Translations under genes and position numbers: made by a program
Notes under the pieces: generated by a model
What the model saw: only the letters and a program-made list of their open reading frames with translations
Database searches by the model: none
What the model was told of the DNA's origin: nothing
Origin: Chitinophagaceae bacterium
GTDB taxonomy: Bacteria; Bacteroidota; Bacteroidia; Chitinophagales; Chitinophagaceae
Reading direction: 5' to 3'
Length of the DNA stretch: 7,088 nt
NCBI GenBank assembly: GCA_947461645.1
Contig: CANHMN010000088.1
Coordinates: forward strand, 1-7,088
Shown here: one piece after another, positions 1 to 6,245 of the stretch
Layout: each line of letters opens with the position of its first letter
Numbering within the stretch: position 1 is the first letter of the stretch

Positions 1-2
1 AA

Positions 3-1400
3 TACTTATCCAAATTAAAATTTTCAAGGTACACCAAATTGATTTTCTTTTTTGGTGATTTACTTATTCTAAGCGGATCTTTTTATCTTTCTCAGTACCT
101 AAGATTTGGAAGCAAGGCTTCCATTCAAAACTTTGAACCAAGGACTATTTTAATTCTTTCTGTTCTGTTTTGGATTGGTCTGGTAATCTATTTTGAAGCC
201 TATGAATTTGTAAGGACGGGAAGATTGGAGAAATTTATTCTCAAAACCCTAAGGATTGTTTTTTTGCACATCGTGTTAATTGCTTTCTTGATCATTGCAC
301 TAAAGTTCTACAATACATCCAGATTGAGTCTTATTTATTTTTATGTCTTGGCTGTTCCACAATTTATTTTATTTCGCTTCATTGTGATTAAAGTACTTAA
401 GTGGGGAAGAAGGCTTGGTTATAACTACAGAACAGTAGTTTTTCTTGGATGCAATAGTGAGTTAAGCCGGATGCAGGACCTGCTAGCCTCAGATTTAAGC
501 AGGGGATATAAAATTCTTGGATATTTTGATGCTGATGTAAATCAACAATCTAATTTACCCTATTTAGGCAATGTAGGTCAGGTTGAAAATTATATAAATG
601 AACAAAAAATTGACGAAATCTACATTGGGCAAGAGGGCAACGATGCCGCGTCATTAAGCAACATAATTCTTCGAGCTGAGAAAAAGATGATTAGAGTAAA
701 GATCATTCCCAATTTTCAACAATACACCAAGTTAAGAAAATTGAGTTTGGATTTTTATGGGAGTCTGCCTGTTTTGTTGTTGTTGAAAGAGCCCCTGGAA
801 AATCCCATCAACAGGTTATTGAAAAGGACTTTTGATTTGGTTTTTTCTTTAATGGTCATCACCCTTGTTTTTCCTTGGCTATTCCCGTTTATGATGATTC
901 TGATCAAGTTAACTTCAAAAGGGCCTGTTTTTTTTAAGCAACTTAGAACCGGTGAAGATGGAGTTGAATTTCTTTGCTTTAAATTTAGAACAATGAAAGT
1001 TAATGCCCTTTCAGATGAATTGCAGGCTACACAAAATGATAAAAGACTCACTGCTTTGGGACCTTTTCTGAGAAAAACAAATATAGACGAACTCCCTCAG
1101 TTTTTTAATGTACTTGTTGGCAATATGTCTGTAGTTGGCCCTAGGCCTCACATGTTGAAACATACTAAAGAATTTTCTTCGGTTATAAATAATTATTTGG
1201 TGAGGCATTTCGCCAAACCGGGAATCACTGGCTGGGCTCAGGTTTGTGGCTACAGGGGTGAAACAAAGGATATTATAGATATTGAAAAAAGAGTAGAATT
1301 TGATATTTGGTATATTGAAAATTGGACTTTTTACCTTGATTTGAAAATAATTTTTCTGACAGTTTGGAATACCATCAAAGGGGACAAGAAAGCATATTAA
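3..1400 (+). CDS. Exopolysaccharide-initiating polyprenyl glycosylphosphotransferase (WcaJ-like), 5'-partial
   Basis: This inner-membrane enzyme should transfer a sugar 1-phosphate, probably glucose-1-phosphate, from a UDP-sugar to undecaprenyl phosphate, the first step of an exopolysaccharide repeat unit. The frame is open to the left edge, and the residues before the TTG at 39 (SRYTKLIFFFGDLLI) read like the family N-terminus, so the true start probably lies just outside the window. Numbered from that TTG, residues 1-115 hold about four membrane helices. Residues 130-230 form a Rossmann-like CoA-binding-type domain (TVVFLGCNS). Residues 260-453 are the bacterial sugar transferase domain: KRTFD at 262, a further membrane segment at 267-290, FFKQLRTG at 298, KFRTM at 315, the catalytic Asp-Glu pair in NIDELPQ (D350, E351), VVGPRP at 365, KPGITGWAQV at 393, RGET at 406 and FDIWYIENW at 421. 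The visible 465 residues match the usual family length. Specificity for glucose rather than galactose or another sugar is inferred. The gene ends 21 bases before a strong hairpin terminator and is probably the last gene of a unit entering from the left. Confidence 0.93.
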   Translation, partial: YLSKLKFSRYTKLIFFFGDLLILSGSFYLSQYLRFGSKASIQNFEPRTILILSVLFWIGLVIYFEAYEFVRTGRLEKFILKTLRIVFLHIVLIAFLIIALKFYNTSRLSLIYFYVLAVPQFILFRFIVIKVLKWGRRLGYNYRTVVFLGCNSELSRMQDLLASDLSRGYKILGYFDADVNQQSNLPYLGNVGQVENYINEQKIDEIYIGQEGNDAASLSNIILRAEKKMIRVKIIPNFQQYTKLRKLSLDFYGSLPVLLLLKEPLENPINRLLKRTFDLVFSLMVITLVFPWLFPFMMILIKLTSKGPVFFKQLRTGEDGVEFLCFKFRTMKVNALSDELQATQNDKRLTALGPFLRKTNIDELPQFFNVLVGNMSVVGPRPHMLKHTKEFSSVINNYLVRHFAKPGITGWAQVCGYRGETKDIIDIEKRVEFDIWYIENWTFYLDLKIIFLTVWNTIKGDKKAY

Positions 1401-1420
1401 TCAAGTTTACTGTTATTTAA

Positions 1421-1459
1421 CAATAAAAAAATGCCGGGAAATCCGGCATTTTTTTATTG
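1421..1459. terminator. Bidirectional intrinsic terminator between convergent genes
   Basis: The arms 1421-1437 (CAATAAAAAAATGCCGG) and 1443-1459 are perfect 17-bp inverted complements around the 5-base loop GAAAT. The core GC stem is ATGCCGG/CCGGCAT. It is flanked by seven A on the left and seven T on the right, so a U-tract follows the stem whichever strand is transcribed. It lies 21 bases past the stop of the sugar transferase and about 20 bases past the stop of the convergent T9SS-cargo gene, and so serves both. Confidence 0.94.
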
Positions 1460-1479
1460 TGGGTGTTACTTGAATAGGA

Positions 1480-3888
1480 TTAATGAAGTAGAAGAACAGT
1501 TCCTTTTCTTACGATAACTTTTCCGTTTTTGTCCATGCCTTTTACTATCCAAACGTAAGTTCCGTCAGGCTGCATTCTTCCGTTTTTGGTGCCATCCCAA
1601 CCTGCAAGCCATTTGTTGGTTTGGAATACAAGCTCGCCGCTACGGTTGTAAATTTTAAACCATTCCGTGTAAGAAATTCCTGAGGGGACAACTCTGAATA
1701 TATCATTCAAGCCATCACCATTTGGTGAGAATGCATTAGGAGTATTATAATCCGGTCCTGGATAAACTTTTATAAATATACTGTCGTTGCCAACACAGCC
1801 TTGAGCATCTGTTACCCTTACAGTAAACAATTGGTCATCATTAAGGATAACCACAGGGTTGCTTCGGTCTGTGTCAGATATGTTGGTAAAGAATATTGAT
1901 GGGCTCCATAAGTAATTAATACCGCCGGTAGCTCTCAATTGATGTGGTTGACCGATAACTGCGATGGTGTCGTTTCCTGCGAATGCCGGTACTGGTGGTT
2001 TAACGACTACCGTTACATCGTCTGATATGGCAAAATTACATCCGTAAAGATCTCTTACAGTCAACGTATAAACTTGTGTTTGTTCTGGTGTGACACTTGT
2101 TACAAGTACAGTTGGATCAGCAACAGTAGCGGCAGGAGACCATTCATAAGTAACCAATCCGGACGAATCATTATTGGTTCCGGTCAGTACGGCATAGGTA
2201 TCATAATTACATACACTTACATTTTGACCGGCATCGGGGTCTGGTTTATGCAATACATTTACAGTGAACGTGTCTTTTCTGTTGCAAAATCCCCAGTTTG
2301 CTGAGATTACATAGTTAAGGGTATCACTAGGTGTGGCTGTAGTATTATTGATGTTGGGGTTACTAATGGTTGCCAATGATGCCGGAGTATTTGGCAGAGT
2401 GCTCCAATTGAAAGAAGTATTGCTTGTTGCAATAGGGTTAAGGACTGCAGTTAATGTCATAGAACTGGCTTCGCAAACTGTGGTGTCATTAATTGGTCGG
2501 AGGTTCATGGCATCATCCAATGCCAAATCAATCAAAGTGTCCATGGAGATACAACCAACATTGTCCTTAATTAAAAGGTGGTATTGTAGGTTAGAATTTA
2601 GTCCAGTTGCAATGGGGTTTGGTGCTGCAGGTAATGGGTTGTAGGTATTGCCTCCGTCTATGGAATAACTGAATGGAGCAGTCCCACCTGTAAAGGTTAC
2701 TGAGTTAATGATTCCATCATTACCCAAACAACTTGTAGAAGTGGTATCTATTCTTTGAAAACGAATGGTATCCTTTACAACATACATAGTGTCTGTATTA
2801 TAAGAAAACGCTGTTGGATCATTCAAGTCAACATATTTTGTTCTGATAAGGTAAACAGTTGAGTCTGTGAAGTTTGCAGGCAATGGTATGGTTGGGAAGT
2901 TGATGCTGTAGGTACTTTCGTCTAGTCTGGTGGTATCATTTGCAGTTGAATATGGAACCAATGCTGTAGGAGATAGACTTTGGTTTGTAGTATAAATAAG
3001 ATTGTTGAAAGTATCTCTAATTTCAACCTCTCTGTACAAAGTATTAGAAACAGAACTAGGAATAAAACGCCAAACTTCAGGTGCAGAGGGTAGCACTTGC
3101 CATGGTGGACTTGAAGCTCTTCTGTTTGGTGCCATCAAGCCGTCATTTTTTGCCATGTTTTGAATACCTACCATGGCTTTACCAGAATTCCACGCATTAC
3201 AAATTCTCTTCTCTGACATGAATACATCAATAACACCTGTAGATTCATGCAGAATGATTTGGTGGGTGTTCAATCTGTTGTTGCATGATGTGCTGTAAAG
3301 AGGTACATCAGCATAGGTTAAAACAAACTTTCTGTTTGGAGTAGCCCCTATTAAACTATAGAAGATTTTCATTGTAGAGGGTGGATTGGCTTGAGGCCTC
3401 GGGTCAAGGTCGTGAAAAGGTCCGGCAATCATACCTGCATAATAGCTGGTATTGGGAAAATCCCCAGGAGTTAGGTTCCACGTAGCATATTGATTTTTTT
3501 CGGTAAGGTCAAAAGAGAGGTATCCATTGGTGCTGACTACAACAGAATCAAATGTTTGGCCATAAAATGTAAAACCGAAACCAATTGGCACAGAAGACGA
3601 AAACCTGTCATCAATAGGATCCAATACAGAGTCGGCTACTATACCAGGTTCTATGTATGGTCTGCAACCTCTTCTTGTACTAACATTCTTCACCTCGTAT
3701 TCATTGCCAATAGAGGTAATAGATCTAATATCCTCAACGAGATAAGTTGGAATATTAAAAGTAGCTCCAGAACCACAAGGCCTGTAAACGGTGATGGGAC
3801 AATTTAATGATTGGTTTTGACCATTGGAAATCAGACTAATCATATTGAGTGTTATCAATACGACGAAAAAGTTTACTTTAATTTTCAT
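1480..3888 (-). CDS. T9SS type B cargo: gliding motility-associated C-terminal domain protein with SprB-like and Ig/PKD-like modules
   Basis: This is a large secreted or surface-anchored protein of 802 residues. It opens with a signal peptide (basic MKIK, hydrophobic stretch at 7-21, likely cleavage near SNGQ at 21-24). Residues 27-95 are Cys-containing (C30, C38, C75). Residues 96-278 form a beta-rich, nidogen-like region (VPIGFGFTFYG, VVVSTNGYLSF, FHDLDPRP, then GVIDVFM and MVGIQNMA). Residues 280-375 look like another beta-sandwich. Residues 385-455 resemble a SprB-type repeat (CLGNDGIINSVTFTGGTAPF, then SYSIDGG and a closing DNVGC). Three Ig/PKD-like modules follow at about 465-547, 550-630 and 634-709, the last two with EWSP/LWSP and T(V)RD/TD..GC signatures. 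Residues 716-802 are the CHU_C-type sorting domain. In the family this C-terminus directs export through the T9SS after Sec passage. The start at 3888 fits because the signal peptide follows at once; no clear ribosome binding site is seen, as is common in this phylum. The ligand or role is unknown; adhesion or gliding support is inference only. The gene appears monocistronic. Confidence 0.92.
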   Translation of the reverse strand: MKIKVNFFVVLITLNMISLISNGQNQSLNCPITVYRPCGSGATFNIPTYLVEDIRSITSIGNEYEVKNVSTRRGCRPYIEPGIVADSVLDPIDDRFSSSVPIGFGFTFYGQTFDSVVVSTNGYLSFDLTEKNQYATWNLTPGDFPNTSYYAGMIAGPFHDLDPRPQANPPSTMKIFYSLIGATPNRKFVLTYADVPLYSTSCNNRLNTHQIILHESTGVIDVFMSEKRICNAWNSGKAMVGIQNMAKNDGLMAPNRRASSPPWQVLPSAPEVWRFIPSSVSNTLYREVEIRDTFNNLIYTTNQSLSPTALVPYSTANDTTRLDESTYSINFPTIPLPANFTDSTVYLIRTKYVDLNDPTAFSYNTDTMYVVKDTIRFQRIDTTSTSCLGNDGIINSVTFTGGTAPFSYSIDGGNTYNPLPAAPNPIATGLNSNLQYHLLIKDNVGCISMDTLIDLALDDAMNLRPINDTTVCEASSMTLTAVLNPIATSNTSFNWSTLPNTPASLATISNPNINNTTATPSDTLNYVISANWGFCNRKDTFTVNVLHKPDPDAGQNVSVCNYDTYAVLTGTNNDSSGLVTYEWSPAATVADPTVLVTSVTPEQTQVYTLTVRDLYGCNFAISDDVTVVVKPPVPAFAGNDTIAVIGQPHQLRATGGINYLWSPSIFFTNISDTDRSNPVVILNDDQLFTVRVTDAQGCVGNDSIFIKVYPGPDYNTPNAFSPNGDGLNDIFRVVPSGISYTEWFKIYNRSGELVFQTNKWLAGWDGTKNGRMQPDGTYVWIVKGMDKNGKVIVRKGTVLLLH
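1483..1743 (-). other. Type B T9SS sorting / gliding motility-associated C-terminal (CHU_C) domain
   Basis: These are codons 716-802 of the T9SS cargo gene. The domain begins with the hallmark NAFSPNGDGLNDIFRV (718-733). It continues with FKIYNRSGELVF (744-755), the GWDGTKNGRMQPDGTYVW stretch (763-780) and a final strand ending in GTVLLLH. In related proteins this roughly 85-residue domain is the recognition signal for the outer-membrane T9SS translocon. Unlike type A sorting domains, it is often not removed by the PorU sortase in the usual way. It is complete, so the protein is not truncated at its C-terminus. Confidence 0.93.
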
Positions 3889-4183
3889 TGCGTTTAAGTT
3901 ATAATCGCCAATAGTTTAATATGTTACTTGGCACGGAATAAAGGTAAAAAAAAAGTTAAACAAAAGCATTTTTCTTGAAGAATCTGTGTATTTTTCTTTT
4001 GTAGTTTATGATTTACTCAAAACCCCGATGGTTAGGCTTTTAGAAACTTCTTGCTTTAATTGATTTTTAATTGTTTAATGATGAAATATATCGGCTTTTG
4101 ATAGTTTGGGTATTATTCTGGGTTTCTTATTAAGGGTCGTATTTTATTAACTAAAAATATTTACAAATAGTAACGGGCTAATC
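3889..4183. promoter_or_regulatory. Divergent AT-rich intergenic region expected to hold two promoters
   Basis: These 295 bases separate the divergent starts of the T9SS-cargo gene (-) and the NTF2-like gene (+), so each gene's promoter should lie here. I could not find a clean Bacteroidota sigma-ABfr pair (TTG, 19-20 bases, TAnnTTTG) for either. On the minus strand the best -7 candidate is TACCTTTA (complement of 3938-3945), but the nearest TTG is only 14 bases upstream, across a run of nine A/T (3946-3954). On the plus strand TAGTTTG near 4103-4109 is one base short of consensus and lacks a correctly spaced TTG. No open frame with protein-like composition, no RNA gene and no strong hairpin is visible. 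The promoter role rests on gene arrangement alone. Confidence 0.4.
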
Positions 4184-4648
4184 ATGCAAAATGAAATTTC
4201 TTTGGTGAGTACATTTCTGAACGAATTGACAAATGCTAATATTTTGGGATTGAATTTGATTTGCAGTAGCAACGTGCAATATCACAATCCCCTAATGGGC
4301 TATTTGCATTCGGATCAGGTTCAGAATTTGTGGCAATATTCAATCAACAATGGAATAAAATATTCAAACTTTGAAAAACCAGAAGTATTGGGTGACGGCT
4401 ACTTTAAAGTTAAAGGGAAGCTTAATTATACTATAGTTAAGCGTTCTGCAAATGAACAGCCTTGTAATATACATATCAGAATTGAAAACGGGAAAATTAC
4501 AGAATACAGCGAGGCATTTAGTCTGCATAAAATGGCACAAATTCATAGCCCTTTTTGGGGATGGCTTTTGGGCTGGAACAGATACTACCAAAACAACATG
4601 AAAATCAAAGCCAGAAAAAGGTTGTTTGATTTCATGAATCAACGATGA
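4184..4648 (+). CDS. NTF2-like / SnoaL-like family protein
   Basis: The gene encodes a 154-residue, probably cytoplasmic protein with no signal peptide or membrane helix. Its layout matches small NTF2-like (nuclear transport factor 2 / SnoaL) proteins. An N-terminal helix (1-25) is followed by the strand and turn VQYHNPLMGYLHSDQV (31-46), where the family often has a D/H-x-P-x-x-G motif. Next comes a helix with LWQYSINN (49-56). Beta strands around 65-110 end in IENGKITEYSEAFSLHKMAQ (100-119), the usual 'I.dGKI....d.f....' closing strand. The C-terminal tail is Trp-rich and basic (FWGWLLGWNRYY, then KIKARKRLFDF), as seen in a subset of this superfamily with a GLLLGWTP-like stretch. The family includes isomerases, cyclases and plain ligand-binding proteins, so no reaction can be assigned. 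The start at 4184 is the first ATG of the frame; an in-frame alternative is not obvious and no Shine-Dalgarno sequence precedes it. It converges on pyk with only 39 bases between the stops. Confidence 0.75.
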   Translation: MQNEISLVSTFLNELTNANILGLNLICSSNVQYHNPLMGYLHSDQVQNLWQYSINNGIKYSNFEKPEVLGDGYFKVKGKLNYTIVKRSANEQPCNIHIRIENGKITEYSEAFSLHKMAQIHSPFWGWLLGWNRYYQNNMKIKARKRLFDFMNQR

Positions 4649-4687
4649 AATTAAATGTCTATTCTTGCATTTTTACATCAAAAACAT

Positions 4688-6178
4688 TTACTCTACTGTA
4701 GTTATTTTAATGATGTTTGTTGGAAGATGAAGGTCTATGGGAGTACTTCCAGTATTCACAACTACTTCGCCCTTTTTTAAAAAGCCTCTTTTCTTTAAAA
4801 TTTCTATTTGGTCAAAAATAATATCATCGAGTGTTTCTTCTTCGGCATAATAAATTGCTCTTACACCCCAGCTTAGACTTAGCTGGTTGATGAGTGACCT
4901 CTCTTTACTAAATATGTACAAAGGCGATTTAGGTCTGTAACTGCTAAGCATAAACGCAGTATATCCACTCTGTGTCATGCCTATAAGCGCATCAGCCTTT
5001 GCATCATTTGCTAGTTTGCAAGCACTATAACAAACAGCATCACTTAAAAAGGAAGGGGAGTGAGGTTGAGGCCTTAGAATATCGTCTCTGTTGTAATCGT
5101 AAACTGAATTTTCTATATTAAGAATAATTTTACTCATGGTTTCCACCACAAGGGTAGGGTAGTTGCCGGTAGCCGTTTCCCCACTTAGCATTACAGCATC
5201 AGCTCCCTCCAATACAGCATTGGCCACATCACTTACTTCGCTTCGGTTGGGCTTGGTTCTGTCAATCATGCTTTCCATCATTTGAGTGGCTACTATAACA
5301 GGCTTCGCTCTGTGCATGCATTTTCTGATGATGTCTTTTTGTATCACAGGAACTTGCTCTACAGGTATTTCTACACCCAAATCTCCTCTGGCTACCATCA
5401 CGCCGTCGCTTTCCAAGATTATTTCGCGAAGGTTTTTTAGGGCTTCGGGCATTTCAATTTTGGCAATTACTTTTGTTTTTACTTTTTGGGCTGCTATTCT
5501 TTTTTTCAAATCAATAATGTCATCCACTTTGCGTACAAAAGAAAGCGCTACCCAATCTAATTTTTCTGCAATGATGAATTCTAAATCGAGAATGTCTTTT
5601 TCTGTCAGTGAAGGCAAAGTGAGTTCACTGTCGGGAAGGTTTACGCCTTTTTTGGGGAGTAGAATGCCGCCAAGTGTTATGTTTACCAAAATCTCTTTGT
5701 CGTTTAAGATTTGGGAAACTTTTACTTCCATTTTCCCATCATCCAAAAATATTCTCTCGCCTGGTTTTACATCTTTGGTGAGGTTGGGATAGGATACATA
5801 TGCCTTCGATTGATTTCCAGTTATTTTTTCGGTGGTAAAAATGTAATCTGAGCCTGATTGAAGGACTACTTTCCCTTCTTCTAGCTCACCAACCCTTAGT
5901 TTGGGTCCTTGCAAATCACCTAGTATTGCAATGTTGTATGGTTCGTTTTTGATGATAAGTCTTATGTTCTCAATGATTTTTTTCTTGTCTTCATGTGAGC
6001 CATGCGAGAAATTCAATCTGAAAACATTTGCACCTGCTTTTACAAGATCAAGCAGTTTTTCGTAAGTGTCGCATGCCGGTCCAACTGTTGCAACAATTTT
6101 AGTTCTTTTTTGGGCATGATGAATTCCCGCTTCTTTGTCCATCCCTTCATAAAGGTATTTCTCTACGTTCCTGCTCAT
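4688..6178 (-). CDS. pyk: Pyruvate kinase
   Basis: Pyruvate kinase catalyses phosphoenolpyruvate + ADP to pyruvate + ATP, the last step of glycolysis, in the cytoplasm, usually as a homotetramer. The 496 residues span the whole enzyme. The barrel opens with TKIVATVGP (26-34) and FRLNFSHG (53-60; R54, N56, S58 bind substrate). The cation-site segment is GDLQGPKLRVG (87-97). The B domain covers roughly 98-195. The catalytic Lys is K240 in AKIEMPEAL, with metal ligands E242 and D266 (ARGDLGVEIP), and T298 lies in ATQMMESM. The LSGETA motif is at 331-336. The C-terminal domain runs from about 375 to GSTPIDLHLPTNIIKITTVE. All catalytic positions are intact. Residues L89, Q90, K93 and V96 are those reported for the K+-independent subgroup. 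About 24 residues precede the conserved core; an internal ATG at 6142 (Met13) is a plausible alternative start, and neither ATG has a convincing ribosome binding site. The gene lies 67 bases downstream of pfkA on the same strand and is probably co-transcribed with it. Confidence 0.98.
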   Translation of the reverse strand: MSRNVEKYLYEGMDKEAGIHHAQKRTKIVATVGPACDTYEKLLDLVKAGANVFRLNFSHGSHEDKKKIIENIRLIIKNEPYNIAILGDLQGPKLRVGELEEGKVVLQSGSDYIFTTEKITGNQSKAYVSYPNLTKDVKPGERIFLDDGKMEVKVSQILNDKEILVNITLGGILLPKKGVNLPDSELTLPSLTEKDILDLEFIIAEKLDWVALSFVRKVDDIIDLKKRIAAQKVKTKVIAKIEMPEALKNLREIILESDGVMVARGDLGVEIPVEQVPVIQKDIIRKCMHRAKPVIVATQMMESMIDRTKPNRSEVSDVANAVLEGADAVMLSGETATGNYPTLVVETMSKIILNIENSVYDYNRDDILRPQPHSPSFLSDAVCYSACKLANDAKADALIGMTQSGYTAFMLSSYRPKSPLYIFSKERSLINQLSLSWGVRAIYYAEEETLDDIIFDQIEILKKRGFLKKGEVVVNTGSTPIDLHLPTNIIKITTVE

Positions 6179-6245
6179 TGATTTAGTCTTGATTTGAGGC
6201 TGATTAATTTATGTTCAGTTTAAGTGTTAGAATATTCTTTGTTGT
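6179..6245 (-). other. pfkA-pyk spacer without visible terminator or promoter
   Basis: The 67 AT-rich bases between the pfkA stop and the pyk start contain no GC-stem hairpin followed by a T-run on the minus strand. They also lack a TAnnTTTG-type promoter element. This supports read-through and a two-gene transcript, although a weak internal promoter cannot be excluded by eye. Confidence 0.5.

Noticed and set aside
39..41. TTG as the true start of the sugar transferase
   Set aside because: The frame is open upstream to the window edge, and the upstream residues match the family N-terminus, so this codon is almost certainly internal.
2333..2644. Open frames on the plus strand opposite the T9SS-cargo gene (also 2074-2304 and 3490-3807)
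   Set aside because: They are antisense to a complete, domain-rich protein and show no domain or ribosome binding site.
3889..4183. Riboswitch or small RNA in the divergent intergenic region
   Set aside because: No GC-rich stems, conserved aptamer-like motifs or terminator hairpin could be seen; the region is simply AT-rich.
4652..4690. Inverted repeat TAAATGT / ACATTTA between the NTF2-like gene and pyk as a terminator
   Set aside because: The 7-bp AT-rich arms are separated by 25 bases with no GC stem or proper U-tract, and the right arm overlaps the pyk stop codon, so chance is the simpler explanation.
5286..5792. 168-codon open frame on the plus strand opposite pyruvate kinase
   Set aside because: It lies wholly antisense to a confidently identified enzyme, and its translation is low-complexity Ser/Phe/Thr-rich sequence with no recognisable domain.
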